From positions 2,747,842 to 2,811,841 of the forward strand of contig JAJEKV010000030.1 of assembly GCA_021234155.1 (NCBI GenBank): a stretch of DNA of 64,000 bases, given 5' to 3'. This document shows, piece by piece, positions 13,123 through 24,690 of the stretch. Positions within the stretch are counted from its first letter, which is position 1. Each line of letters opens with the position of its first letter. The stretch is from Isoetes taiwanensis. Its lineage: Eukaryota; Streptophyta; Lycopodiopsida; Isoetales; Isoetaceae. A model generated the notes under the pieces. It made no database searches and was not told where the DNA came from. It worked only from the letters and a program-made list of their open reading frames with translations. Position numbers and translations under genes: made by a program.

Positions 13123-14510
13123 TGATTCTTTGTTCATCTAATTACAAGTTTTTTATTCCTTTTGCCACAACACAGTGTGAAGAATGTAAAAGGCTAGAGG
13201 TTTACGCCCTTCTCACGAACATGTTGCATGCAAAGGGATGTTGGTCGGTCACCCAAGGTTAGCTGCATTTCTAATGATTTAATGGGATAGTATTGGTAGG
13301 AATATTGTTTCACATTGTTCCATGCCGGAAGTCGTGACTTACCTTTGAATTGAGTTTTTTTTGTAATTGAATAAAACGGTATTCATTTATCACTTGGCAA
13401 GATATAGAAAGATGACTACCTTGCTTTTATGAGAAATCTAGAAGTCTATTGAGTAGACTTTCAAAACCGCATTTATAAAAGCTTAGTCCGGTTGGGATTA
13501 CTGGGTTTAGTTAAGTTGCCCAGGTTTAGTTAAGTTGCCCGGGTTTTAGTTGTGGTCCGTTTAGTTGTTTTGTTTTTTGACAATGTGGATTTTGTGTTGT
13601 TATTCAACACCGATTATGACAGAGATGTCTTTTGAACAAGAGGTGGAAGAAGCGTAGTTATTTTGGCAACTTAATTGTGCATTTGCAACCTCGGGATGTT
13701 AGAGGTTTTTCAATATCGCAATATGAGTTCTTTAGAGTCTGTGGCAATCTGGATGAGCACATTAATTGTCCCTAGAATTGCTCAAAAAAAAATGAAGTTG
13801 GCATTTGGAAACACTAAGAAAGAAGTTGGGAAGGATTTTCTAGAGGCATGTCAGCATAGACAATGAATTAAGGTGGTCAGTTACTCTTGTGCAAACATCA
13901 GAGCAAAGGAGAGAGTTGTTCCTCCTATATTGATAAGTTGTATTTTGAACAAGTTAGAACCCAAAAACCATTTGAAGGCTATGGAAGCTTCATAATAGAA
14001 TAGGTGTGAGTGTGATAAAGGCACGACTCAATATGGTGATGGTGGGAACTAAATGCAATGAACATAATTCAGATGCCCAAAACTAGCAACATGGTCAATG
14101 CAATGAGGAAGGTCAACTTGAAGATGCAGCAGAAAGACTGAAATAACTTGAAGATGCAACAGAAAGACTTTGGACGACTCAATAAGCAGCACAACAATGC
14201 AGAGAAGGAAGGAATGAAAAATTTAAGGAATAATGTTTGTCAACATCCGTTTGAAACATTGCACAAGTAGTCTGGAATGAAGAAGTAAAGGAATAGGTGT
14301 TAACACCTTTAGAAACATTGCACATGACCGACAAATAAGTGGAATTATAAAGACATTAAGTCTTTGCAAGTTCATTTATTATATACATTACTACTCCAAT
14401 TTGTTGAAACTTCAGTCATTCTATTGTCCTTTGTCTTGTGAATCTCTTTGACAATGTCAAAGCATTGCTTATAGTGCAAGCTTCTCTTGCATGTTTGTTT
14501 TGCTATGTGA
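13123..14510. other. No gene recognised
   Basis: AT-rich sequence without a supportable coding region. A 17-base near-repeat containing GGTTTAGTTAAGTTGCC occurs at about 13503-13540. Confidence 0.45.
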
Positions 14511-14637
14511 TGAAGGGCAACATTACATGATGCAAAATATTAATAATGCTACAGATGTGAAATGATATTATGAAGGGCAACATTACATGATGCAAAATAT
14601 TAATGATGCTACATCACGAGATGTGAAATGATATTAC
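14511..14637. repeat. 60-bp tandem duplication
   Basis: TGAAGGGCAACATTACATGA starts at 14511 and again at 14571. The second copy carries a small insertion (ATCACG) near its end. Confidence 0.85.
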
Positions 14638-14848
14638 AACCATAATAAGTCGGTCTTCTATCTTGAGTTAGCATGGAACTCGAAGAAGTCTCTACAAGAA
14701 ATATACTTTTACCATCATTTGCAACATTTGGAATTCATATTTGTTATGCATGCACCATTTGATAGTAATAGATAATTGTTTAATGCTTCATGTACCTTTG
14801 GCAGGATCATGCTTCAAAAGAGGGCATAGAAGGGACAGAGATGGGCTT

Positions 14849-14941
14849 TGTCATAGCAATGGTTAACAATCCCCGCATGATATTCGATATTTGCATTGTC
14901 ATAGCAATGGTTAACAATCCCCGCATGATATTCGATATTTG
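14849..14941. repeat. 48-bp tandem duplication
   Basis: TCATAGCAATGGTTAACAAT begins at 14851 and at 14899, and the two copies match throughout by eye. Confidence 0.85.
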
Positions 14942-16354
14942 TTGCAATATGACGTTCATACAAGAGTTTTTAAGAGATAAACAAACTTATGCCCAGCAAC
15001 GCTGGGCACCATTACTATACCAAATATGGGCATGCCATGATGGCTCTTGAGCTGGATTGGATGGGATTTGGAGCTTCTCTTTTCTCTCTAGTTCTTAATA
15101 AGTCCATATAAATCGGTCAAAATTTTCAAAAGCTTATATCAAATCTTCAAAAGCTTACATGTTTTATGCTATCAGTGATAATGTTCTAGCCTAATAAGTT
15201 AACAGAGCCAAAGGGAAGCTCCTCCTGCAGCAGCAGACATCACAGCATATGTCGAACCTGCAGTAGAGGTGTCTTCTTGAATGATTGAGACTGAGAAATG
15301 AAAGAAAGACACAAGATATCATCTTCAGACCTACTTTGGATTCACCTTCAGAGTTCCTGCAAAGATTGGCAGCAAAGATTATTGGCAGCAAAGATTGGAG
15401 CAAAGCTCCTGCAACAGACGTCACAGCCAGTAGGCCAGCAGAGGCCGGAGAGATGAAAAAGAGGTCGAACCTGCTGCAGGAATGAGAGATGAAAGAATGA
15501 AAAAATAGAGATGAAGGAATGAGAGATGCAGGAGCGAGGACTCACCATCAGAACTTCGATGGCAGTGGCACACAACAGGAGCTTCTTCAAAACTTCGATG
15601 GCAGATCAGTTTACAGCTTCAATAGCTCTGATCAGGCTTCAACCAGAGGTGTTTCGACTTCAACCAGAGCAGCAGAGATCTGAGTTCTAACTTCAGCATT
15701 CGACTTCCGATCTGAGTTCAGCAGCCAAAAGCCACGAAAGGAGAAAAAAGGGTTTCTTGGCGTTTCGACATTTTTTTCTTATTGTTGATTTGTAAATTTT
15801 AATTAATTTGATGCTAAATTAAAATTTGCTACCGGGAACTCAAGTTCCCATTTATGGGAACTTCGCCTGGAACGTAGTTCCCGGTAGCAGATGTATTGGG
15901 AACTTGACTAAGAGTTCCCGGAACTCTGGACCCTTGGGAACGGAGTTGGGAACGGGAACCAAGTTCGGAACTTGGTTCCCGGTAGCTATTGGCGATTTTG
16001 GATCTTGGCGTGTTTCTTGGTGTTTTTTTTGGCGATTTTGGGTTAGTTACAACAGCGGAAGAAGATGATGCACAATGTGGCATGAATTAAGCGCGCATGC
16101 GGGAATGATTATCTCCATAGCCTGCACAAAAAATCCATGGCTGAAACGTGGAGCACCAAAACCCAAAAGAGAGCAAGTAGTGTGTTTGTTGTACCTTAAA
16201 TCCTGTTGCTGTGATATTAAGAAACGAAAGATTTGCCGCAAATACTGTTCTGGCGTATAAGATTTGACAGAGCGCCCCGGATTGATGCGGGTTCATGCAT
16301 GGAAATCGGAGCAGGTCTATCAGATCCAGATCTGCACTTGTTTCCATAAATCCG
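14942..16354. other. No intact gene; GTTCCC-rich patch
   Basis: 15832-15990 is dense in GTTCCC/GGGAAC motifs in both orientations and ends ...CGGTAGCTAT, the inverse of ATAGCTACCC at 11251-11260. Otherwise only short frames are present, with short perfect repeats near 15355-15400 and 15480-15600. Confidence 0.45.
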
Positions 16355-16551
16355 TCGGTAGTTTCGCTGGGCTTGAGCATCTTGCGGAACCTGCTCTGAT
16401 CTGCTGAATCCAGGCCTGATGTGGGCTCATCCAGAAGCAAAACGGCTGGATCATGTATAGCATGCACTCCTATTGAAACTCTTCTTCTTTTGCCTTCTGA
16501 TACGCCTTCTTTTGCCTTCTGAACGAATCTTGAGGATGAAACAATGGCTTG
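16355..16551 (-). pseudogene. ABCG-type ABC transporter nucleotide-binding domain fragment
   Basis: A minus-strand frame contains the ABC signature region [10 protein letters not shown], then [17 protein letters not shown], which is the Walker B aspartate/glutamate followed by the D-loop. This wording is typical of the half-size ABCG (WBC) transporter subfamily, which exports lipids and hormones across plant membranes. Only about 60 residues are recognisable. The Walker A motif and all membrane segments are missing, and similarity fades after the D-loop. The signature reads VSEGKRRR rather than LSGGERRR. Upstream is low-complexity GCCGAATG repeat sequence. It lies inside the CACTA-type interval, so it may be a captured gene fragment. 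It is not expected to function. Confidence 0.8.
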
Positions 16552-16559
16552 AAACAAGG

Positions 16560-16720
16560 CCGAAGCTCTGCTCTTGAATGCCCTGCTCTGCCGAATGATC
16601 TGCCGAATGCCGAATGCCGAACGAAGTGCCGAATGCCGAATGATCTGCTGGCTCGACTGCCGAATGCCCTGATTGCACTGCCGTGCCCTGCACTGGACGA
16701 ATGATCCGGCCCTGCCCTGC
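16560..16720. repeat. GCCGAATG-rich low-complexity tract
   Basis: Interspersed GCCGAATGCC, GATCTGCC and TGCCCTG units occur in irregular tandem order. Long open frames across it are a by-product of the repeat. Confidence 0.7.
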
Positions 16721-17128
16721 CGGCTGCTCATGATCTTTGAGCTGTGGCGGCGCTGTAAGCGGCGCCACCAGACACCGATAAACCTAAAAATACCTAAAGT
16801 AAACCAGTGAGCGACAAACTTTATACAGAAAAAGGTAAATTTCCTACATAATTTAAGCTAGCAGGAAGCATTAAGCAAAAAACTAGTTTCCAGCCGGAAA
16901 ATGTGAAGAATTCCATGGTTTTTTACCGGAAAACTTCCTGAGGATTTTTTTTTTATATCGGAAATTCTTGATTTCAACAGGTAGGCTGCAAGGGTTCCCC
17001 GGAATTTGTCGTTCAAAAGTAAACAAACACGGAATATTCCAGGAATTTCACAAAACTGCGGTTTACGTTTGAAATAAAGATCTGAAGAGGCTTGGGAAAC
17101 AAAATTTACTTACCATGCCTTACGATAG

Positions 17129-17277
17129 ACTATTGTTTTGTAATTCAATATGCATATTATTGTGTTGCATGAAGTTCCTTAGCAATCGACCATGTTGAGA
17201 AACTATTGTTTTGTAATTCAATATGCATATTATTGTGTTGCATGAAGTTCCTTAGCAATCGACCATGTTGAGAAACT
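17129..17277. repeat. 73-bp perfect tandem duplication
   Basis: The unit starting CTATTGTTTTGTAATTCAAT at 17130 is repeated at 17203. Both copies end in the same GTTGAGAAACTA string. Confidence 0.85.
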
Positions 17278-18360
17278 ATGCAAAAACTTCATGTTGTAAA
17301 TTATTACGTATATTTTTGTGCGACCTATGATGAAATGAACAAGTCTGTTATATATGCACTTCTTTACTAGGATTGCATTCTCAACTAAGTTTAAGCAATT
17401 TGAATATAATGCAACTGAAAAGCTTTTGTGTGTGATCCTAGATCATGCAAAGAAAACTATTAATTTTAGGTTGTATAAAGAAAATGATTACTGCTTTTAA
17501 ACTATATCAAAGATAGCTTTTGAGTCTAGGATTTAAAAGTGTTGAATGGAGAGGGTTTTGGGCTAAAAACATGGATCGGCAGTATTACATGTTTTATACC
17601 TTTAGACGTTTCAAGTTAACACAAGATCCCTCGACAGCAAGACATAGAACCAACATAATGTGTTTAAGCTCTTATTAATATTTTGCCTATTTTGCACCAT
17701 ATAATCAAATATAATTTTGGTTTCACCTAGCTATGCAAGTTTTGCTCCTAATCCAATAACAATTTCCATCATAGACATATAATATGCAGTTCCACAGAAC
17801 ATTATTGTGTAGTTTAAACATTAGAAAGAGCTTGAATAATGCAGGCACACCTCAATTCTAATCTTACTATGCTACTGAATGTTGATAAAAGACATGATTC
17901 TATAGTCATGTGTAATGATGTCTGCATTTGCCATAATTTTTTCACAACCATCACGTGCATAATCAAAACAAAATCATGACTAATCCTACATGCACCTTCC
18001 TCCAAAGTAAAGAGGGGCACACAACTTCAACTACAATTGTTGTTGATTTCACATTGCAAGGCAAATCTCTAGAGGTTGCTAAAGCCCAACAGAGCCCCGC
18101 CATAAAATCATTTCGATAAAACTATTATAAAAAAACAAAAGACCACGTGCTACAAAATATATGCAATTAGGCAAATTAATTCCTACAAAGTGGCTTCTTA
18201 TATTTATCAACAAATCTTAAAGGGTTGCTCCATATTACCTTTTTCCCCTCCAAGCGACACTGTTTATTCTATCAAACAATAAATCAACCACCTCTTCAAA
18301 TTGTTACTAAAGCCCGACAACGCCGTGCACCATAACTAGTAATATTAAATATTTAAATTG
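17278..18360. other. No gene recognised
   Basis: AT-rich non-coding sequence leading into the right C-rich array. I see nothing further that I can support. Confidence 0.45.
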
Positions 18361-18975
18361 CAATCCCCCGTTCCACATTACAATCTCTCATTACCCCTAC
18401 TAACCCTGACTACTCCATTTCTCGTCATCCTCATTCTTCATTTTTTTCATAGAAATCCCCAAGTTCTACACTCCCTCATTACCCCTACTAAGCCTATTAA
18501 TCCATTTCTCGTCATCCCCCATTCTTCATTTGTTTAGTAGAAATCCCCATGTTCTAAACTGCAATCCCCCTATTACTCCCTCACTACCCCCAATATCCTT
18601 GACTACCCCATTTCTCCTCATCCCCCATTCTTCATTTTTTACAGAAAATCCACATATTCTAATTGCAATCCCCCATTCTTTGCCTCATTACCCCTATTAA
18701 CCCTGATTACCCCATTTCTCATCATCCCCCAGTCTTCATTTTTTTAGTACAAATCCCCATGTTCTAAATTGTAATCCCCCTATTACTCCCTCATTACCCC
18801 TATTTACCCTGACTACCCCATTTCTCCTCATCCCCCATTCCTCATTTTTTACAGAAAATCCCCATGTTGTAAATTGCAATCCCCCTGTTACTCCCTTAGC
18901 ACCCCTAACATAGAACTAGAATCCCCTTCTCCTCAAGAAATTATCCTTTGCTCGTCAATCCCCCATTTCCAAAAG
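18361..18975. repeat. Right C-rich subterminal array
   Basis: About nine diverged units contain CAATCCCCC, CTCATTACCCCTA, CTGACTACCCCATTTCTC and CATCCCCCATTCTTCATTTTTT. The repeats are distinct from the left array but share its CCCCC/CCCC rhythm and lie directly inside the right CACTA-type end. Confidence 0.7.
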
Positions 18976-19035
18976 GGGGTATTTTAAGGAGGATGTGGGC
19001 ATCATTTTTTATGTGTTTTGTAGATGCATGTAGTG

Positions 19036-19586
19036 GTGGTTTTAGTATCTTATCATGGGGTTTTTGACCAACAAGCTCGTCTATGTCTATTGAGAACACA
19101 TTGAAATAAGTATATTCATCAGTAGGCCCACTATTGTAAAGGTTTTTCCTCGAGATTAGGTCGGGGTGGGAGTTTTCTTTCTAATCCTGCACAATGGTTC
19201 TAGAACATCTGGGATGGGATTTTTCTAGAGAATCTCGTATATGGTCTTCTTTCTAATCCTGCAAAATGGTACTCTTTTTCTAGTAGATCCAATAGGCAAT
19301 TCAAATAGGAAGTGGAGTCTCCAATCATTGTTCTTATAGTAGGTATACAATGATTTAAGGTGACAACCAAGCTCCTGATGCAGCTTGTAATATTATATGT
19401 TGGAGGCACCATGATATGCTTCTTTTGCAACAATGTAAACTTATTTCAAAGTCACTGAAATGGATGGATATACTTGTGAAAGGTTAAGTTGTGTAAGTAC
19501 AATCCTTTAAGGCAAGTTTGTGAAATTATACTTTGGAGTCGATGTTTTTTCGCAATAAAAAAATATGATGGCTATGGTCGACACGT
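19036..19586. other. Spacer between the CACTA-type end and the GDSL gene
   Basis: No coding region was recognised. This stretch should hold the 3' untranslated region of the minus-strand GDSL gene, but no canonical AATAAA could be assigned with confidence. Confidence 0.4.
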
Positions 19587-21125
19587 TCAATTGAGGGCTA
19601 AAGTATGGATGTTGAAGGGTTCAATATATGAACTGTTGCCACGCCATAATTGTTTGAAGATGATCTTATATGCGGCCTCCGTGGGATGTGTAAAATCCCA
19701 GAACAAGGATTGAGAAGGGTATTGGCAAGTGGTAGAGTTTTCTTTTCCACATTTGTAGTATGCATTAAACAGACCTCCTCCACAACAAGCATTTATGGTA
19801 CTGGAAAATCCTGCACATATGCCACCATACAATTTTAGCATAACATTCAACATGAAAAAACAACTTTAGCATAACACTCAACATCCATATGTTAACTATC
19901 TAGTCATTTTTTACAGCATACCATATTGTTCTCCATTGTTGATAAGATCTGTGAAATGATTGAAGACCTTGGCATGCAACAAGGTTGCATCTTGCAATGT
20001 AGAAGTAAGATTTTTGATCAGATTGCCTAAAGCTGTATTGAAGGTTAGTGCCAGTTGATTTGCTGCATTCAAGCATCCACTCTGATTTAGCGAACTCGCA
20101 GAAAGTCTGGCCGTAGGAGTGCAACCTAGTGTGCTGGATTCAACCAACACAAATTTCTTGGCCCCAGCTTTATACATTGCCTGTCAAACCAAATAGCAGA
20201 TTAGAATGCTGAACACCAAACAGAAAAAGCATGGAAATGTTTTTTACTATGTTACTGTAAACCAGTACACATTTTTTTTACTATTTAATTATTTATATAT
20301 ACCAGGACAGATTCTTCGTATGTTTTCATGAGGGATTTGATGAACTCTGATGCTGTCACGTTTGCATTTGACAGATATGCGCTCATGTCATTGCTTCCTG
20401 TACTCATGACGAAGATGGATTTCGAAATATAATCAGAATGGACTTTTGCAGCCAGCTCTTGGAATTGCCTGATTTGTTGCTTCAAAGGTACCACTCCCTG
20501 AAATCAAATCAACAAAAGAGGAACTGAAGGTGAATACTTGTTTTCTGATTTACAAAAACATAGGGCAAAAAAAACACACATCCCTGAAGAAACAAAAAGA
20601 GAAAATGTGTGCCAACACTTTTCTTCTAACAAAGTGACAAAGGAAAAAAAGAAAAAGGAAAAGACCCACATCTTCAGATCCAGTTGAATCTAGAATCCCA
20701 CTTCCTGCAGAAGCAAAATTTGCACCATATTTATGATCTCCAGGCTCCAGGTAGGGTTTAACCAAGGGGAGATTCAAAGCTTGAGCTGAAGCAAAGAATA
20801 TTTTAAATCAGTCAATCTCTTCTTGAGATCTTATCTATTTGAGAAAGGAAAGGGAAACGTTTTTGAAACCTAAAAAATCTCCGACAGTCCGGCCGTTTGT
20901 GAAGCGTCCAGTAGCTATGTGGAAATAGGTTTCGCCGTATGGAGGAAAATTCGCCAGCGTTGAGGAATTGGCATAATTATTTGTCCCTGCATCGAGTAAG
21001 GAATCGCCAAATAGGAAAAGAGCAGACACGTTTGGTATGCTCATAGCCCTTGATATTTTTAATGCTGTTGCAAAAATTGTGATACAAATTATGAGAATAG
21101 AGCCTGCCATAGTCTCCAAAATCAA
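19587..21125 (-). CDS. GDSL esterase/lipase, five exons, apparently intact
   Basis: The exons, read on the minus strand, are 21125-20870, 20785-20670, 20497-20303, 20180-19922 and 19810-19587. All four introns (84, 172, 122 and 111 bases) are GT-AG and the phases join, giving 1050 coding bases or 349 residues, a normal family length. The start gives MILETMAGS and then a hydrophobic signal peptide to about residue 27; an ATG five codons later would also serve. The SGNH blocks are all present: FGDSLLDAGTNN (Ser42), GANFASAGSG (around Gly106-Gly115), GSND (Asn160) and WDFTHPTE (Asp314 and His317). The expected product is a secreted hydrolase of acyl or acetyl esters, for example in cutin or wax, wall or defence metabolism; the substrate cannot be read from the sequence. 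It is the only host gene here without visible damage. Confidence 0.92.
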
Positions 21126-21160
21126 GAATGGTTATGAATGAATGGTTCTTATTCTGTTGA

Positions 21161-21166
21161 TTTATA
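21161..21166 (-). promoter_or_regulatory. Candidate TATA box of the GDSL gene
   Basis: TATAAA on the minus strand lies about 35 bases upstream of the first ATG. If transcription starts about 30 bases downstream, the 5' leader is very short, and the second ATG (MAGSILI) would then be a reasonable start. Position is the only evidence. Confidence 0.35.
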
Positions 21167-22433
21167 AACAAAAGATAGATTGACTTTATCTTAGCTAGTT
21201 GGCACTAGAATTCCAAGTGGAATAAACTTGTAGCTAGGCTATGTTGTTTTTTCGAGCTCCTTCAAATACGCATCCTGGATCCACATGTGCTTTTCCTCTA
21301 AAAAAAGGGTTGACAATTCATCTATACATGCATAATAATCTAGAAGGAAGTAGCAGCATATCCTTTTCCTCTTAAAATGTTGCCTATATGTTTAAAGTCT
21401 TCAAGCGCAAATAAAACGTGGGCAAAAAAGTTCGTTATTGGCGTCTTCTTGTTATATTCTATGGTCCAATGGCGGCTTTGAGAAATAATCCCTAGGAATG
21501 TTCTAAAAACTTCTCCTCAAGAATGTTTTAGCAGAATGTTTGACATTTAGGTTTGGAAATAGGCTCGAAAAAAGTCTGCCTATGGAAAGTTGTAGCAAAA
21601 AATCTGCCTATGAAACGTCTCGCAAACTGTCATAGTAACAAAGTCGTCTGCAAATAACATTTGAAAAAATGATTTCTAAATTGACATGAGCTAGAGCAAT
21701 TTAAGAATTGGAAGTAGACCGGAAATAAATGAGGGACAAGGCTATAACTGCCTTAAAGTCTATTAAATTTGAAGTGGGCAATTGAAGTCTGCCTTAAAGT
21801 CTATTAAATTTGAAGTGGGCAATTGAAGTCTGTGACACAATGGGCATTTGCTTACAAGGACAAAATAAAGTGAGTCCTATCCATTTATAATATTAAGTAA
21901 AGAGAGACAACTTGGACTAAGACATGATAAATCTGTGTCTCCAATGAGTTATATGGCCCTACCAACTTGCTATGTTATATGAGTTGTATGATGTATCCCC
22001 TAACAACTTGCTATGTTATGTGATTTGTATGCCATATCTGCCTAAGTTCCCTTTGCATCCATTTCATATAAATGCTCACTGCTCCACTCCTAACATCACA
22101 CTTCTCTTTTCATCATCCTTTACTTTAGATCTCATTCTTATGACATCAAATAACGATGTTCAACTTTCTTTCTTGGGTTTGTTCGGCAATAGAAACTCGT
22201 TTCCTTCTCTTTATGTAAAGAAGCAATTTTCCATCTCTTGATGCTCCTCTTTAAACTGAGACGTCGATATAAATTAGTCGCCATTCTTAACCATTTAGCT
22301 AAAATATAGATTTTAGCATTAGGTTTTTAGCCCAGGCTTGAGGAATGGGATGGGAAGGATTTCATTAGATTCTCTTAAATTCCTTAAAGATTCCTTTAGA
22401 TTCCTTGACATTGTATAAAGGTTCCCTATATTA
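21167..22433. other. Spacer with a 42-bp tandem duplication
   Basis: No gene was recognised. At about 21747-21830 a 42-base unit (GTCTGCCTTAAAGTCTATTA...) is perfectly duplicated. The stretch ends at the target site of element E0. Confidence 0.55.
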
Positions 22434-22437
22434 TCTT

Positions 22438-22460
22438 AGGGTAGAAGCATGAAAGGGTGG
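22438..22460. repeat. E0 left terminal inverted repeat
   Basis: GGGGTAGAAGCAT is followed by an imperfectly matching GAAAGGGTG. It pairs with 48854-48876. The first 13 bases are identical and 18 of the first 20 match. It resembles the E1 end (GGGTAAAAGCACG). Confidence 0.85.
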
Positions 22461-22720
22461 GCAAAAAAAGTGCCAGTATTTTACATTTACAAATTCAAAA
22501 TGTAAGGAAATACCTCCCCCTCCTCCCCCCTCCCCCCCAAAAAAATTATTATTCTTGGAATGAATCATTAATAGGGAAAATAAGTTTGAACTCTCCTCCC
22601 GCTCTGTTCAACCTCCCTCCCGCTCGAACCTCCATAGCCGAAAGCTTCCATAGCCAAGATCAGGACCTCCATAGCCAAAAGCTTGCATTTTCAGAGAGCT
22701 GAAGCACCAGGGAAGAGATC

Positions 22721-23155
22721 ATGACAAAGCAGCTTGGAACAAAGACATCTCCAAGGAAATCTCCTCGCAACAAATCTGTAAAGCCCATGCCAAGGTCTCC
22801 CACTACAACTGCCGCCCAAAAACTCAAGAGTGGGTCTTCTTCAGATCGGGAGGTCTTGCCGCCCGAGTTTGACAAGGTAAGCATCAGACAACTTAGGAGC
22901 AACAATTTTGATAGCATGTTTTCAGGGCTAGTGCAAATGGTGTAGGATGTTTGGGATTCTGAAGCCCCTGCTGTTAGGGGTTATCAAGATAGGAATAAGC
23001 CTATTTGGATGTTAGATTTTTTTCTGTGTATGAGCACGTTTTTTATAGGAAGGACATTGCAAATCATCACATTCCATTGTATTTTCCCTGAGCATATGCA
23101 CTTCATTATAAAGGAATAAGCATTGATTGGGATGAGGTGAAAGCAAGTGCAAGTC
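22721..23155 (+). pseudogene. E0 plus-strand gene, N-terminal pieces
   Basis: The gene starts at 22721 with MTKQLGTKTSPRKSPRNKSV, a Lys/Arg/Ser/Pro-rich and probably disordered or DNA-binding N-terminus. A splice-like AG/GTAAGC follows at about 22875. A second piece runs to 23155 and ends GISIDWDEVKASA, open for about 22 codons after a TGA at about 23088. It is cut there by E1. Across the E1 insertion the same frame continues at 32840. No named family was recognised. The start lies about 280 bases inside the E0 left end, as expected for an element-encoded gene. Confidence 0.6.
23152..23155. repeat. E1 target site duplication, left copy (AGTC)
   Basis: AGTC directly precedes the GGGTAAAAG end of E1 and is repeated at 32840-32843 directly after the other end. 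Confidence 0.88.
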
Positions 23156-23177
23156 GGGTAAAAGCACGCTGTGGTGT
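23156..23177. repeat. E1 left terminal inverted repeat
   Basis: 22 bases, identical to the complement of 32818-32839. It begins GGGTAAAAGCACG, close to the E0 end GGGTAGAAGCATG. Confidence 0.9.
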
Positions 23178-23384
23178 ATCAAAAACGTGCATTTTGACGC
23201 CACATTTTGGCACCACCTTTGTGGTAGAATCGGGTGGTGCATACCGAAGCGGAGATTGCGGGAGTGCGAATTAATGAGCGTCGGTTATTTTGAATTTTAT
23301 GCCACGTCATTGTCCACCTTTTTGAATTAAGAAAGAATCACCTCTTCCTCTGTTTTTTTGCCGCTTCTTGCCGATTGAACCCTA

Positions 23385-23822
23385 ATGGAGTCGGAATTGA
23401 ACGCCACTGGTTACACGATGAAATCTCTCCTCAAACAAGAGATTGTGCCCCACGAAGATCTAAAGAAGCTTTGGGGTGTGTGAGTTCCAAATAAAAACGG
23501 CTACATGTATTTTCCCAAATGTTTTGTTCAAACCGAAAAATTAAGGCATATCTTTTTTCTTGTACAGGTTGAAGAATCGAGCAATGAACAATACAAAGAG
23601 TTCATGCAAATTTACAAAAGAATTACAGGGGAAGCCACATACATGGGGTGGAATGGCTCTGGAACCCGGGCGGTGGCTTATTATTATCCGCATATAAAGG
23701 GGAGGCTGTTAATTGGAAGAGCTTCTCGGATTATTATAAAACTCCATGAGAAAGCCGAGGCCGGTTCTTCTAGACCCAAGAGAAAGCATAGGCAAATCCA
23801 ACCCCGACGAGGAGGAAAATAG
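23385..23822 (+). pseudogene. E1 plus-strand gene, N-terminal pieces
   Basis: A short frame starts at 23385 (MESELNATGYTMKSLLKQEI...) about 230 bases inside the left end and stops at 23483. A second open stretch (about 23505-23822) contains YPHIKGRLLIGRASRIIIKL and a basic tail KRKHRQIQPRRGGK; an acceptor-like TTGTACAG precedes the VEESSNEQYK part. No family was recognised. Position, orientation and the basic tail match the start of the E0 gene. Exon joins are uncertain and some breaks are likely mutations. Confidence 0.45.
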
Positions 23823-24184
23823 TAAAAGTGATGGGGGGATGATGAAGATGATAGGGAAATAACCAAATCGGGTTCCTCTAGACCACACATTCAATCTGAA
23901 CTCACAATCAAAGCGAAAAGCGAGCAATGTTCGAGACCAAAACATGCCATTTGCGGTATGTTCAATTATTAGTTGTGTTACAACGAGAAAAAATCTCAAG
24001 CTTGATCTAGATTGTTTCTATCAACACGAGAAAAGGTAACATCAAATCCACTTCAAGAATCGGGTATGTCTACTACCATTTTGTATCATGTTGGTTGTAT
24101 TGTCATGTTGTGTCTCTATGATGCCATCGTGGGGCATTTCAGGCAATGGATGCCGAGCGATAGATGAGGTATCCGTGGTGGTGG

Positions 24185-24690
24185 TGAGTTGTTGGCATCC
24201 ACCATGTCCCACACCACACCCCACGATCTCCCACCACTACACTCTACCATCTCCCACCGCCATACTCCCACACCACACACCACCACCACACTCCACCACC
24301 ACCACCACACACACCACCACCATCACCACACTCCTCCACCACCACCACATTCCACCACCACCACCACCACACTCCTACCACCACCACCACACCACACCAC
24401 CGGACTCCACCATGTCCCACACCACACCCACCACCACCACCACACTCCACCACCACCACACACCCCACCACCACCACCACCACACCTCACCACCACCACA
24501 CACACCACCACCACCACCACACCCCACCACCCACCCCATCACCACACTCCACCATGTCCCACACCACACTCCACCACCACCACACACCCCACCACCACCA
24601 CCACCACACACACCACCACCACACACACACCACCACCACCACCACCACCCCACCACCACAGACACCACCACCACCACCACAGCGTGTTGT
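24185..24690. repeat. (CCA)n / CAC-rich microsatellite array in E1
   Basis: About 500 bases consist almost only of C and A on the plus strand, mostly CCA triplets with CACA and ACTCC interruptions; a few copies of CCATGTCCCACACCACA recur. His/Pro/Thr-rich frames across it are by-products. A G/T-rich version follows briefly at 24685-24780. Confidence 0.9.

Larger units (their letters stand above)
3317..19035. mobile_element. CACTA-type terminal inverted repeat pair bounding 15.7 kb (putative non-autonomous or composite element)
   Basis: The left end reads CACTACATG at 3317, and the complement of the right end reads CACTACATG from 19035. About 20 bases further in, both ends share a block of about 38 bases with few differences, with ACATAAAAAA and CCCACATCCTCCTTAAA as its core (about 3336-3375 and 18973-19014). 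Both ends are followed inward by arrays of CCCCC-containing units. These are hallmarks of EnSpm/CACTA elements. Against it: the flanking triplets differ (AGC on the left, GTG on the right), and no TNP2-like transposase was recognised inside. The two ends may belong to separate or rearranged copies. The interior holds an ABCG relic and several tandem duplications. Confidence 0.5.

Noticed and set aside
16560-16768. N-terminal extension of the ABCG frame as a real protein part
   Set aside because: It is a translation of GCCGAATG-type low-complexity repeats with no similarity to ABC transporters.
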